A stretch of 47,907 nt of DNA from Streptosporangiales bacterium (GTDB lineage Bacteria; Actinomycetota; Actinomycetes; Streptosporangiales; WHST01): positions 1 through 47,907 of the forward strand of contig WHST01000037.1 of assembly GCA_009379955.1 (NCBI GenBank), read 5' to 3'. The translations under genes and the position numbers were made by a program. Positions 27,060-35,753 of this stretch are shown here, piece by piece. The notes under the pieces are model-generated. The model saw only the letters and a list, made by a program, of their open reading frames with translations. It had not been told where the DNA came from and made no database searches. The first letter of the stretch is position 1. Each line of letters starts with the position of its first letter.

Positions 27060-27530
27060 ATGACCAGCTCCCGCCTGGAACCAGGCGACACCGCCCCGTC
27101 CTTCACCCTGCCGAACCAGGACCGCGAGAACGTCTCGCTCGCTGACTACGCCGGCCGCAAGGTCGTCGTCTACTTCTACCCGGCGGCCATGACGCCGGGC
27201 TGCACGACCCAGGCCTGCGACTTCCGCGACAACCTGAGCGAGCTCGAGGGCGCCGGCTACGCCGTCCTCGGCATCTCCCCCGACCAGCCGGAGCGGCTCG
27301 CCGAGTTCCGCGACGCGGAGAAGCTGACGTTCCCGCTGCTCGCCGACCCCGACAAGGCCGTGCTGCAGGCCTACGGCGCATACGGCGAGAAGCAGAACTA
27401 CGGCAAGACCGTCGTCGGCGTCATCCGCACCACCGTCGTCGTCGGCGAGGACGGCAGGGTCGAGCAGGCGATGTACGGCGTCAAGGCCACCGGTCACGTC
27501 GCCCGGCTGCTGCGCGATCTGGCCGCCTGA
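27060..27530 (+). CDS. bcp: Thioredoxin-dependent thiol peroxidase (BCP-type peroxiredoxin)
   Basis: A 156-residue peroxiredoxin that reduces hydrogen peroxide and organic peroxides. The core motif MTPGCTTQACDFRD (about 44-57) has the peroxidatic Cys and the resolving Cys five residues later, typical of the alpha-2 BCP subgroup. The 3' part from 27305 to the stop occurs again at 29151-29379 with few differences, so this copy is probably a hybrid rebuilt by recombination. Confidence 0.95.
   Translation: MTSSRLEPGDTAPSFTLPNQDRENVSLADYAGRKVVVYFYPAAMTPGCTTQACDFRDNLSELEGAGYAVLGISPDQPERLAEFRDAEKLTFPLLADPDKAVLQAYGAYGEKQNYGKTVVGVIRTTVVVGEDGRVEQAMYGVKATGHVARLLRDLAA
27305..27530 (+). repeat. Direct repeat, copy A (3' part of bcp)
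   Basis: These 226 bases reappear at 29151-29379 in the same orientation. By eye I count seven base changes and one three-base insertion (final residues DLAA against DLTAA). Six of the seven changes are silent; the other changes Ala to Pro. The repeats enclose an oxidoreductase gene and its MarR regulator. Confidence 0.9.
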
Positions 27531-27536
27531 CCCAGG

Positions 27537-28469
27537 TCAGGGGATCAGGACCGTCTTACCGGCCAGCTGTCCGATAACGGCTTGGTCGTGGACGGCGGCC
27601 AGGTCGGCCAGCGGCCGCCGTTCGGCCACATCGATCGTCAGGTCGCCGGCGTCGACGCGGGTGACCAGCTCGGCGAGCTGGGCGGCGTCGTTGCGCACGA
27701 GGACCTGCTCCGTTCGCACCCCTCGCCCGGCATCGTCCGGGCCGGGCGTGGTGGTGCTGACGAAGGTTCCGCCGTCGGCGACCAGGCCCAACAGCTGTGC
27801 GGTCTCCTCCGGGCTGTTGCGCACCAGGTGCAGCACCACGTCGAACTGCTGACCGTCCAGCGACTCCGGGACGGGGGTAGCGGTGTAGTCGACGATCCGG
27901 TCCGCGCCAGCGGAGCGGACGCGGTCGCGACTGCGCGGGCCGGCGGTCGCGGCCACGGTGGCACCGGCCCGCGCGGCGAGCTGGACCGCGTACCCGCCCA
28001 CCCCACCGCCCGCACCGTTGATCAGGACGCTCTGCCCCACCGTCAGGTCGGCGTGCTCGAACAGCGACTGCCAGGCCGTCAGCCCGACCAAGGGCAGTGC
28101 CGCTGCGTCGGCCAGCTCGACCGTGCGGGGAGCGGCGGCCAGCACCTCCGCGGGTGCGGCGACGTACTCGGCGGCCGCGCCGGGCGCGGTCGCCGGCAGG
28201 AACGCCACCACGGCGTCCCCTACGCTCCAGCCACTCACGCCCTCGCCGATCTCGGTGATGACGCCTGCCAGATCGCAGTTCGGGACGTGCGGGAAGGTCA
28301 CCGGGGCCGTCTGTCGCAGGATGCCCACGCGGATCGCGACGTCCAGCATGTTGAACGAGGTGCCGGCCACCTGCACCACCACCTGCCCGGGATCCGCCAC
28401 CGGCCGCTCCGCCTCCTCGTACACCAGGACGTCGCTGTCGCCGTAGGAGTGATACCGCACAGCCTTCAT
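27537..28469 (-). CDS. NADPH:quinone oxidoreductase-type MDR enzyme
   Basis: A 310-residue zinc-independent reductase. The N-terminal GroES-like domain has the typical start MKAVRYHSYGDSDVLVYEE and a conserved NCDLAGVITEIG. INGAGGGVGGYAVQLA at about 150-165 binds NADPH. It probably reduces quinones or electrophilic enones. It is divergent from a MarR gene, and paired CTTCGA-N2-TCGAAG sites lie in the shared promoter, so it is likely repressed by that protein. It ends six bases past the bcp stop, inside the inserted segment. Confidence 0.9.
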   Translation of the reverse strand: MKAVRYHSYGDSDVLVYEEAERPVADPGQVVVQVAGTSFNMLDVAIRVGILRQTAPVTFPHVPNCDLAGVITEIGEGVSGWSVGDAVVAFLPATAPGAAAEYVAAPAEVLAAAPRTVELADAAALPLVGLTAWQSLFEHADLTVGQSVLINGAGGGVGGYAVQLAARAGATVAATAGPRSRDRVRSAGADRIVDYTATPVPESLDGQQFDVVLHLVRNSPEETAQLLGLVADGGTFVSTTTPGPDDAGRGVRTEQVLVRNDAAQLAELVTRVDAGDLTIDVAERRPLADLAAVHDQAVIGQLAGKTVLIP

Positions 28470-28490
28470 GATCTCTCCCTTTCTCGATTG

Positions 28491-28539
28491 CTTCGAAATC
28501 GAAGTACAAGGACGATCCTAATCTTCTTCGACTTCGAAG
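28491..28539. promoter_or_regulatory. Two MarR-type operators CTTCGA-N2-TCGAAG
   Basis: Perfect palindromes CTTCGAAATCGAAG (28491-28504) and CTTCGACTTCGAAG (28526-28539) lie 35 bases apart, start to start, in the divergent gap. A degenerate third, CTTTGAATTCGCAC, is at 28574-28587 near the MarR start. The arrangement would let one protein repress both genes. Site function is inferred. Confidence 0.65.
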
Positions 28540-28602
28540 CACATGTCTCGGGAGCGTGGCGCTCGTCACAGTGCTTTGAATTCGCACATGTACGGTGGCT
28601 GA

Positions 28603-29145
28603 ATGACCGGCCTCCACGCCGACACCGGCGCCAAGGGCGACCAGGCGCTCGATCCCCGGCAGCTGGGCGCCTACTTCGCGCTCATGGAGGCCGTCAGCCT
28701 GCTCCAGCACCACGTCGAACAACACCTACGCGCCGAGGGCGACCTCAGCTCTGTGCAGTTCCAGGTCCTGACCCGCCTCGCGGCCGCCGACGGCCAACTG
28801 ACGATGACGTCTCTGGCCGACGGCGTCGTCTACAGCCGCAGCGGCCTGACCTACCAAGCCGGCCTGCTGGAGCGGGCCGGCCTCATCACTCGCGACCCCA
28901 GCCCCGACGACCAGCGCGCCACCCTGGTCACCATCACCGACGACGGCCTCGCCCTCGTCGGCCGCATCCTGCCCGGCCACATCCAGGTCGTCCGCCGGCT
29001 GCTGATCGAACCCCTTTCCGACGACGACCTGCAGCGCCTCGGCGACATCATGACCCGCGTACGCGACCACATGCGCACCCAGCCACCCCGCTCCGCCGCC
29101 CCCCGCAAACGCCGCCCCAGCCCCACCCCACGTGCCGCGACGTAG
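28603..29145 (+). CDS. MarR-family transcriptional regulator
   Basis: A 180-residue winged-helix protein. The recognition region is LTMTSLADGVVYSRSGLTYQ (about 67-86) and the wing is DPSPDDQRATLVTITDDG (about 98-115). Residues 1-20 and the basic, Pro-rich tail (about 160-180) are extra to the family core. It is divergent from the quinone oxidoreductase and probably releases its promoter on binding a phenol, quinone or oxidant. It lies inside the segment bounded by the bcp repeats; its stop is five bases from copy B. Confidence 0.9.
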   Translation: MTGLHADTGAKGDQALDPRQLGAYFALMEAVSLLQHHVEQHLRAEGDLSSVQFQVLTRLAAADGQLTMTSLADGVVYSRSGLTYQAGLLERAGLITRDPSPDDQRATLVTITDDGLALVGRILPGHIQVVRRLLIEPLSDDDLQRLGDIMTRVRDHMRTQPPRSAAPRKRRPSPTPRAAT

Positions 29146-29150
29146 TGCGC

Positions 29151-29379
29151 GTTCCGCGACGCGGAGAAGCTGACGTTCCCACTGCTCCCCGACCCCGACA
29201 AGGCCGTGCTGCAGGCCTACGGCGCGTACGGCGAGAAGCAGAACTACGGCAAGACCGTCGTCGGCGTCATCCGCACCACCGTCGTCGTCGGCGAGGACGG
29301 CAGGGTCGAGCAGGCGATGTACGGCGTCAAGGCCACCGGCCACGTCGCCCGGCTACTGCGCGACCTCACCGCCGCCTGA
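29151..29379 (+). pseudogene. Truncated second copy of bcp 3' end (direct repeat, copy B)
   Basis: It encodes the last 75 residues of the peroxiredoxin in frame to a TGA at 29377-29379, with no start codon, no active-site cysteines and no ribosome site. It begins right after the MarR gene. Identity with 27305-27530 is high, with mostly silent changes. A circular molecule carrying a bcp 3' fragment and the oxidoreductase/MarR pair, integrating by one crossover, would leave exactly this arrangement. Confidence 0.9.
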
Positions 29380-29399
29380 CCCACCGGGCGTCCTCCCCC

Positions 29400-31766
29400 T
29401 CACGCAGGGACGAGCACGATCCGCTGCTCGGTGTGCCGGTCGACCGCCGCCCTGCTGTAGAGCAGCGGGAAGTACCTGCCCTTGGACCACATCTCGACCA
29501 GGTCGCGGTAGTGCTCGTCGCCCGGCTCGCCGGACTGGCCCGGCGTGTTGATCGCCAGCGACCTGTCCCACCTGCCGACGTCGATGACCTGGCGGTACGA
29601 CGCGTTGCCGCTCGCGATCGGCGTGGTGCTCGACCCGGGGATCGCGTAGGGCCCGACGTCGAACGACGGCTCGCGCTCACCGAGCGGGTGCGGCATCGTG
29701 CGCGAGTTGCCCCGGTAGCCCCACGCCGCGGTGTCCGACCCCAGCTCGCGGGCCGCCGCGGCGTAGGACTCACGCAGGGTCGACCGCAGGATCTTGTCGC
29801 GCTCCGCGACCGCACCGGCGCCGAGCCACCTGCGCGGATGCTCGAGCACGTCCATGATCACGAGCCAGTCGACGGTCTCGATCAGGTCGCGCCGCTCCGC
29901 GGGGACGAGGGCGTCGCGTACCGCTGTGTCGAGCCGGGCCTCCCAGTACCCCTCGAACAGGGTGGCCTGGCGCGAGCCGAGGTGCTCGGAGCCGTTCCAG
30001 CGCGACATGAACCGCAGTGCCAACGCCTCGGTCGGGTCGGTGGAGTGCAGCGGCCGGATCAGCCGCAGCAGCGCCTGGGCCCGCGGGCTGACGACGTCGT
30101 TCTGCAGCCGGCCCGACTCCCTCAGCGAGTGGTCGCGGTCCTTGGCGAGCACCGACACGATCCGCTGGTGCCGGTCGGGGCCGGACCACTCGTACGCCGT
30201 CACGTTCGCAGGGGAGGTGCCCGGTGGCAGGTTGTACTGGTTGGCGGTGGCGAAGAAGCCCTCGCGCGGGTTGAACACCTCCGGCAGGTCCTCGCTCGGG
30301 ATGAACCCGTCCCACTCGTACCGGCCGTCGCCCGGCACCGGGAGCAGTCCGTCGTAGCCGGTGCGGCGCGGGGCGAGGCCGCCGGGCTTCCAGCCGATGT
30401 TGCCGTCGACGTCGGCGTAGACGAGGTTCTCGCCGGGCGCGCCCCAGCGCGCCATCGCGTCGAGGAAGCCGTCCCAGCCGTCGGCGCGCATGTAGCCGAT
30501 GCTGGCGAAGTAGGCCGAGGTCCCCGGCTGCGACCAGGTGCTGCGCACCGCATACGCCTTGTGCTTCGCCTCATCGACATAGATCACGGGGCCGTGTCGG
30601 GTGTACTGCAGCTCGACGGTCCTGCTCGCCCCGTCGCGGACGGCGACCCGCTCGCGCTCCGTCGTCAGGTCCTCCCAGCCGCCCTTGTACCGGTAGCGCG
30701 CGTTCGCGTCGTCGAGGTCGTAGACGTAGAGGTCCTGGGCGTCGATGCCGAAGACGGTGAGGCCGAAGGCGATCGACTCGTTGTGCCCGATGGAGATGCC
30801 GGGCAGCGCCGGCTCACCTCCGCCGATCACGTTCATGCCCGGGGCCGACAGGTGCGAGATGTAGCGCAGCGAGGGCGCCTGGTGGTTGCGGTGCGGGTCG
30901 TTGGCCAGGATCGGCCGTCCCGTCGTCGTCCGATCCCCGGTGATCGTCCAGTTGTTGCTGCCCTCCTCGGCACCGTCGGCGGCTGGCCGGCGCGCCAGCG
31001 GGCGCTCGGCGTCACCGGTGAACTCGACCGGCTGCGTCGCGAGGTCGTAGACGTCGAGCAGGTCGTCGGGCAGGCAGGTATCGGCGCCGTCCGGCACCTC
31101 GACCCGGTGCGCGGGCTGCAGCCACTTGCGCAGCGGGTCGATGTCGAGCCCGCCCGCGCACGCGAGCCTCGCCCGGTCGACCTCACCGCTCAGGCCGGAC
31201 ACCAGCGCGTGGGTGCGGATCCTGACGACGTCCTCCGGCTGCCACCTGTCGGGCAGGTAGTCGAGCATCCGGAACTCCTGCGGCAGCGCCTCCGGGTTGC
31301 GCTTCACCCAGTCGATGTACGCGTTCACGCCGGTCGTGAAGCGGGTAGCGATCCGCTTGGAGTCCGTCCCGTACGAGTCCCACTCGGCGTCCATGTCGCC
31401 GCGGTACAGGAAGAGCCTCGTCGCCCGGTCCTGCTCGACGTACTCGGGACCGAACGCCTCGGCCAGCCGGCCGAGTCCGCGCCGGTGCCAGAGGTCGATC
31501 TGGAACAGCCTGTCCCGCGCGGCGTTGAAGCCCTGGGCCAGGAAGGCGTCGTCGGTGGTCTTGGCGAATAGGTGCGGCACGCCCCAGTCGTCGATGGCGA
31601 TCTCCACGCGCTGGTCGAGTCCCTCGATGCGGTGGGTGGTGCTCCCGCCGGGCCCCGCGAACGCCGTCCCCGCGGTGCCGGCGGCGGCGGGGACGGTGAG
31701 GGCGACGACCGTGAAGGCGGCACAGAGCACGGCTGGCCGCAGACCGAGACGGGATCGACGGCGCAT
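29400..31766 (-). CDS. Secreted penicillin acylase-family N-terminal-nucleophile hydrolase
   Basis: A 788-residue precursor. ATG at 31766 follows GAGGAG, and residues about 1-35 form a signal peptide with an Arg-rich start. The alpha chain begins RIEGLDQRVEIAIDDWGVPH. GSNNWTITG at about 280 marks the self-cleavage site, whose Ser becomes the N-terminal nucleophile of the beta chain. ANDPHRNHQAPSL and the later GNIGWKPGG are family landmarks. It cleaves an amide bond outside the cell; substrates could be beta-lactams, acyl-homoserine lactones or lipopeptides. Sequence does not decide between them. Confidence 0.9.
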   Translation of the reverse strand: MRRRSRLGLRPAVLCAAFTVVALTVPAAAGTAGTAFAGPGGSTTHRIEGLDQRVEIAIDDWGVPHLFAKTTDDAFLAQGFNAARDRLFQIDLWHRRGLGRLAEAFGPEYVEQDRATRLFLYRGDMDAEWDSYGTDSKRIATRFTTGVNAYIDWVKRNPEALPQEFRMLDYLPDRWQPEDVVRIRTHALVSGLSGEVDRARLACAGGLDIDPLRKWLQPAHRVEVPDGADTCLPDDLLDVYDLATQPVEFTGDAERPLARRPAADGAEEGSNNWTITGDRTTTGRPILANDPHRNHQAPSLRYISHLSAPGMNVIGGGEPALPGISIGHNESIAFGLTVFGIDAQDLYVYDLDDANARYRYKGGWEDLTTERERVAVRDGASRTVELQYTRHGPVIYVDEAKHKAYAVRSTWSQPGTSAYFASIGYMRADGWDGFLDAMARWGAPGENLVYADVDGNIGWKPGGLAPRRTGYDGLLPVPGDGRYEWDGFIPSEDLPEVFNPREGFFATANQYNLPPGTSPANVTAYEWSGPDRHQRIVSVLAKDRDHSLRESGRLQNDVVSPRAQALLRLIRPLHSTDPTEALALRFMSRWNGSEHLGSRQATLFEGYWEARLDTAVRDALVPAERRDLIETVDWLVIMDVLEHPRRWLGAGAVAERDKILRSTLRESYAAAARELGSDTAAWGYRGNSRTMPHPLGEREPSFDVGPYAIPGSSTTPIASGNASYRQVIDVGRWDRSLAINTPGQSGEPGDEHYRDLVEMWSKGRYFPLLYSRAAVDRHTEQRIVLVPA

Positions 31767-31952
31767 GGTGACTCCTCGACAGGGCCCACCCCCGGTGCGT
31801 TCGCTGTCGCAGGACTGCCCGCGGCAGTTGGCACTGTGTATACACCTGGTCCACGACGCGTGACCAGACCTCGGACCAGAGGACGACGCAGCGCCATCAC
31901 GGCGGCCGGCGACGCCCGGCGTGGCCGCCCTCGTAGCATGTGCCTGCACGTC

Positions 31953-32037
31953 GCGGGAGTGGCGGAACTGGTAGACGCGCCAGGTTTAGGACCTGGTGCC
32001 TTCGGGCGTGTGGGTTCGAGTCCCTCCTCCCGCACCA
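31953..32037 (+). tRNA. tRNA-Leu (anticodon TAG)
   Basis: Complete cloverleaf with acceptor GCGGGAG/CTCCCGC, anticodon stem CCAGG/CCTGG around loop TTTAGGA, a long class-II variable arm (TGCCTTCGGGCGT), T loop TTCGAGT and encoded CCA. The loop gives anticodon TAG, reading CUA and related codons. A TAGCAT at 31934-31939 could be its -10 element. The gap 31767-31952 otherwise contains only the palindrome GTGTATACAC near 31836. Confidence 0.96.
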
Positions 32038-32058
32038 CGATCGCGACAAGGAGCCACG

Positions 32059-32868
32059 GTGACCACGATCCGCAAGGCGACGGCCGACGACCTCCCGGCG
32101 ATCGTCGAGATCACCCGGCGGGCGCGCGAGCAGCGGGCGTCCTGGGAGCCGGAGTTCTTCTCACCGGCGGCCGGTGCGGACGCCGCGCACGAGGCGTACC
32201 TCGGGTCACTACTCGACTCCTCAGACGCCGTCGCCCGGGTGGTGGCGTCCGGCGACGAGGTCGTGGGCTGCGCGTTCGCCGTCCGGCAGCAGGACCGGTG
32301 GATCGTCGACGACATCGCCACCCTCGACGAGGGCTGGTGGAGCGACGGCATGATCGAGCTGCTGCGCGCCGTGTCCGAGCGGCCCGCCGCCATGTGCGTG
32401 CCGCGCCAGCACATCCGCCTCGTCGGCTGCAGCACGACGGTCGGGCTGCGGCCGCGGTCGGCGTACTGGCGACTCTCCCTCGCCGGTACCGACACCGCGC
32501 CACCCGCGGACGTCGAGACCGTCGCGCCGCCCACCGAGCTGCCCGCGGCGTCGCTCCACACCTTCGCGCCGACCGATCCGGCCGCCGCCACGGTCCTGGC
32601 CGACGGGAGCGGCGGCTACGCGGTGCTCGCGCCGTCGACGGAGGCGCCGCCGGTCTACGACCCCGGCGGTACGACAGGTCTGGTCGACCGCGTCGCAGGT
32701 CGGCGCGGGTCGCTCGTCGACGCCGCGACCGCCATCGCCGGCACGCGTCGCGACGCCCAGCTCGTGGTCGTGTGCGGCGAGGACGACCCGGTGCTCGAGG
32801 ACGCCCTCGTCGACCGGGGCTTCCGCCGCGTGGTCGACGTGTACGCCTGGCCGACCCCGTCGGCCTGA
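32059..32868 (+). CDS. GNAT-like acetyltransferase
   Basis: A 269-residue protein, GTG after AAGGAG. The N-terminal 100 residues look like a GNAT start: TTIRKATADDLPAIVEITRR, then VVASGDEVVGCAFAV and VDDIATLDEGWW where the acetyl-CoA strand is expected. The canonical RxxGxG/A loop is not obvious. The C-terminal half (LVVVCGEDDPVLEDALVDRG, FRRVVDVYAWP) resembles the closing part of a second GNAT fold. Substrate unknown. The last 214 bases overlap the DedA frame on the other strand. Confidence 0.72.
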   Translation: MTTIRKATADDLPAIVEITRRAREQRASWEPEFFSPAAGADAAHEAYLGSLLDSSDAVARVVASGDEVVGCAFAVRQQDRWIVDDIATLDEGWWSDGMIELLRAVSERPAAMCVPRQHIRLVGCSTTVGLRPRSAYWRLSLAGTDTAPPADVETVAPPTELPAASLHTFAPTDPAAATVLADGSGGYAVLAPSTEAPPVYDPGGTTGLVDRVAGRRGSLVDAATAIAGTRRDAQLVVVCGEDDPVLEDALVDRGFRRVVDVYAWPTPSA

Positions 32869-33473
32869 GCGCGCACCCGCACGCGCCGCACGACGAATCG
32901 CACGACCTCGACGAGCGCGGTGAGCCCGAGGGCGATCGCCATGCCGATGAGGACGCCACGGACGGGACTACCGGCACCGGCCATGCCGCCGAGGTAGCCG
33001 ATGAGCACCGCGTACACGCCCCATGCCACGGCGGCGACGGCCGTGAACACGCGGAACCGCCGGCGGTCGAACTCCAGCGCGCCCGCGGCGATCGTCGTCG
33101 CGGTGCGTCCGCCGGAGACGAACCTGGCGGCGATGATGACCTGCCCGCCACGCTCGCGCAGCATCCGTTGCGCCCACTCGAGCGCCCGGCGTCGGCGTGG
33201 GCTGCGCCACAACCGGTCACCGAGCCGTCGTTCGGCGAACCTGCCGATCGCGTACGACATGTTGTCGCCGATGAACGCGCCGACGGCCGCCATGACGACC
33301 ACGAGTACGACGTTCGGCGCGCCCGTGAGCGCGAAGACGCCGGCGGTGATGACGACGGTCTCGCTGGGGACGAGGGGGAAGAACGCGTCGATCGCCGACA
33401 CGAGGAACACGATCACGTAGAGCCACGGCGACGCCATCAGGGGTACGAGATGCCCGAGCAGCACGTCTTCCAT
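32655..33473 (-). CDS. DedA-family membrane protein with an antisense-encoded tail
   Basis: A 272-residue protein. Residues about 1-200 are a DedA (SNARE-associated) domain: FFPLVPSETVVITAG, GAFIGDNMSYAIGRF, and AARFVSGGRTATTIAAG, with the motif Arg that supports lipid scrambling or proton-driven transport. DedA proteins normally end near residue 200. Here the frame runs on for about 70 Ser/Thr/Arg-rich residues lying entirely antisense to the GNAT gene. The tail looks like accidental coding after loss of the native stop. ATG start after GAGAGG. Confidence 0.85.
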   Translation of the reverse strand: MEDVLLGHLVPLMASPWLYVIVFLVSAIDAFFPLVPSETVVITAGVFALTGAPNVVLVVVMAAVGAFIGDNMSYAIGRFAERRLGDRLWRSPRRRRALEWAQRMLRERGGQVIIAARFVSGGRTATTIAAGALEFDRRRFRVFTAVAAVAWGVYAVLIGYLGGMAGAGSPVRGVLIGMAIALGLTALVEVVRFVVRRVRVRAQADGVGQAYTSTTRRKPRSTRASSSTGSSSPHTTTSWASRRVPAMAVAASTSDPRRPATRSTRPVVPPGS

Positions 33474-33599
33474 CCGGCGTCCGCCTCTCCCGTCCCTGAG
33501 GAGAACGGTATGTGGTCGGGCGACTCCGGCGCGAGGGTGACAATGCCCTCAGTGAGGTAGGGCCATCCCCCGTCACGGTGGGCGACGAGACGCGCGGAC

Positions 33600-34145
33600 C
33601 TACTCGGGCACGTAGGTGAGGCCGAGAACTCCCGAGTCCAGCCTGGTCACGTCGGCGAGCTTCAGGTAGGTCGGGTCGATCCCGTCGTAGAGGCGTCCGC
33701 CGCTGCCGGCGATGACGGGGAACAGCCAGAAGAGGTACTCGTCGACGAGCTTGTGCTGCATCAGGGTGCGGCTGAACGGCCCGCCGGTGCCGACCTTGAG
33801 AATGTCGCCGCCGGGCTGGTCCTTCAGCGCGCGGACGGCGTCGACGACGTCACCCTGCAGGAGCTCGGTGTTCCACTCGGCAGTCTCGGTGACCGTGGTC
33901 GACGCGAGGTGCTTCTTGATGCCGTTCATCCGCACGGCGTAGTCGCCGAAGGCCTCCTCCATGGTCGGCCAGACGTCCTTGTGCGCCTCCCAGCTGACCC
34001 GCCCGTAGAGGAGCGCGTCGACCGAGAACAGCAGGTCGCGCGAGTGCTTCTCGAACTCACCGGCCCAGAACCGTGGCAGCCAGTCCTGCGGCGTGGTGAC
34101 CTGCCCGTCGAGCGTGACCACGCCCTGCTCGATGATCTTCCGCAT
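33600..34145 (-). CDS. RibD/dihydrofolate-reductase-like protein
   Basis: A 181-residue single-domain protein of the RibD C-terminal family. It starts MRKIIEQGVVTLDGQVTTPQ, and includes LLYGRVSWEAHKDVWP and GGDILKVGTGGPFSRTLMQH, the NADPH-binding glycine region. Small free-standing members are common in actinomycetes and often annotated as deaminase or dihydrofolate reductase without proof. It is probably an NADPH-dependent reductase of unknown substrate. GGAGG precedes the ATG; it is transcribed alone and divergently from the lysine genes. Confidence 0.88.
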   Translation of the reverse strand: MRKIIEQGVVTLDGQVTTPQDWLPRFWAGEFEKHSRDLLFSVDALLYGRVSWEAHKDVWPTMEEAFGDYAVRMNGIKKHLASTTVTETAEWNTELLQGDVVDAVRALKDQPGGDILKVGTGGPFSRTLMQHKLVDEYLFWLFPVIAGSGGRLYDGIDPTYLKLADVTRLDSGVLGLTYVPE

Positions 34146-34295
34146 CGTCTCGTCCTTCCTCCAGGTCCTGCATCCTGCGTACCCGGGTGAGTCTGACCGC
34201 GGTCGCTACCGCGCGGCCATCGGTCGGCCATCGGCTCGCCACCGTCCTCTCGGCACTGGGAATCTTCCCGCGTCTCGCGCTAGGGTGGAGAGGTC

Positions 34296-34312
34296 TTCCC
34301 GTGAATACGGAA
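34296..34312. promoter_or_regulatory. Imperfect palindrome TTCCCGT-GAAT-ACGGAA before lat
   Basis: Its arms match except for one extra base on the left. It lies 54 bases before the lysine aminotransferase start and just after a TAGGGT that could be a -10 element. In mycobacteria lat is controlled by an Lrp protein, whose sites have loose dyad symmetry. Here no lrp is adjacent, so the link is speculative. Confidence 0.25.
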
Positions 34313-34365
34313 ATCGACCGAAGATCCTCCACACAGGCCACCCACCAGCGAAGGGGGCGAACGAC

Positions 34366-35712
34366 ATGCCCACAGCCCTGCACCAGACCACCACGGCGAC
34401 CGTCGCCCCCGAGCGGGTCCACGAGAGCCTCGGCCGGCACCTGCTGACCGACGGGTTCAAGCTGGTCTTCGACCCGGTGCGGAGCTCGGGCTCGTGGCTC
34501 GTCGACGCCCGCACCGGCGAGTCCTACCTCGACTTCTACACGTTCTTCGCCTCGGCGCCGCTCGGCGCCAACCACCCGGCGGTCGCCGGCGACGAGGAGT
34601 TCCTGCACCACCTCGCCCGCATCGCGGCCAACAAGCCGGCCAACCCCGACGTCTACTCGGTGGCGTACGCCGAGTTCGTCGAGACGTTCGCCCGCGTGCT
34701 CGGCGACCCGGCGCTGCCGCACCTGTTCTTCGTCGAGGGCGGCGGCCTCGCTGTCGAGAACGCCCTCAAGACCGCGTTCGACTGGAAGAGCAGGCGCAAC
34801 GAGGCGGCGGGCCGCTCGCGCGACCTCGGCACGAAGGTGCTGCACCTCACCCGCGCGTTCCACGGCCGCACCGGCTACACGATGTCGCTCACCAACACCG
34901 ACCCGACCAAGACCGACCGCTTCCCGGCGTTCGACTGGCCGCGCATCGACGTCCCGGCGATCACGTTCCCGCTGGAGGAGCACCTCGCCGAGGTCGAGGC
35001 CGCCGAACGGCACGCGCTCGGCCAGGCCAGGGCGGCGTTCGAGGCACACCCGCACGACATCGCCTGCTTCATCGCGGAGCCGATCCAGGGCGAGGGCGGC
35101 GACAACCACCTGCGGCCGGAGTTCCTCCGCGCGATGCAGGACCTCTGCCACGAGTACGACGCCCTCTTCGTCCTCGACGAGGTGCAGACCGGGCTCGGCA
35201 CCGGCACACCGTGGGCGTACCAGCAGCTCGGGCTGGAGCCCGACGTCGTCGCGTTCGCCAAGAAGGTCCAGGTCGGCGGCATCATGGCCGGGCGCCGCGT
35301 CGACGAGGAGCCCGACAACGTCTTCCGCGTGTCGAGCAGGATCAACTCGACGTGGGGCGGCGGCCTCGTCGACATGGTGCGGTCGACCCGCCTGCTGCAG
35401 GTCATCGAGTCCGAGGGCCTGTTCGAGCGGTCGGCGGCGCGCGGGGAGACCCTGCTCGCCGGCCTGCGCACGCTGGCCGAGCGGCACCCGAGCACCGTCA
35501 CCAACGTCCGCGGCCGCGGCCTGATGTGCGCGTTCGACGTCCCGTCCGGCGAGGTGCGCGACGAGCTGATCGTCCGGCTGCGCGACGAGCGTGTCATCGT
35601 CCTGCCGTGCGGTCAGCGGTCGGTCAGGTTCCGTCCGGCCCTGGTCGTGACGGAGGATGAGCTGGGCATGGCGGTCGCGGCACTCGACCGCGCACTGTCG
35701 GGCATGGCATGA
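34366..35712 (+). CDS. lat: L-lysine 6-aminotransferase
   Basis: A 448-residue PLP enzyme moving the epsilon-amino group of lysine to 2-oxoglutarate, giving aminoadipate semialdehyde, which cyclises to piperideine-6-carboxylate. Close to actinomycete Lat proteins: start LHQTTTATVAPERVHESLGRH, FFVEGGGLAVENALKTAFDW for the PLP phosphate, FVLDEVQTGLGTGTPWAY with the ring-binding Asp, and the Schiff-base Lys in AFAKKVQVGG (about 301). It is the first gene of a set with the dehydrogenase at 35754. Confidence 0.95.
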   Translation: MPTALHQTTTATVAPERVHESLGRHLLTDGFKLVFDPVRSSGSWLVDARTGESYLDFYTFFASAPLGANHPAVAGDEEFLHHLARIAANKPANPDVYSVAYAEFVETFARVLGDPALPHLFFVEGGGLAVENALKTAFDWKSRRNEAAGRSRDLGTKVLHLTRAFHGRTGYTMSLTNTDPTKTDRFPAFDWPRIDVPAITFPLEEHLAEVEAAERHALGQARAAFEAHPHDIACFIAEPIQGEGGDNHLRPEFLRAMQDLCHEYDALFVLDEVQTGLGTGTPWAYQQLGLEPDVVAFAKKVQVGGIMAGRRVDEEPDNVFRVSSRINSTWGGGLVDMVRSTRLLQVIESEGLFERSAARGETLLAGLRTLAERHPSTVTNVRGRGLMCAFDVPSGEVRDELIVRLRDERVIVLPCGQRSVRFRPALVVTEDELGMAVAALDRALSGMA

Positions 35713-35753
35713 CGACGAAGACCACGGGATGAACACGGGGGAGGATCGCGCGC

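Noticed and set aside
27582-31571. Very long plus-strand open frame of about 1300 codons
   Set aside because: It runs antisense through the oxidoreductase and penicillin acylase genes. Its product is low-complexity His/Arg/Val/Asp text, the usual artefact of high GC content.
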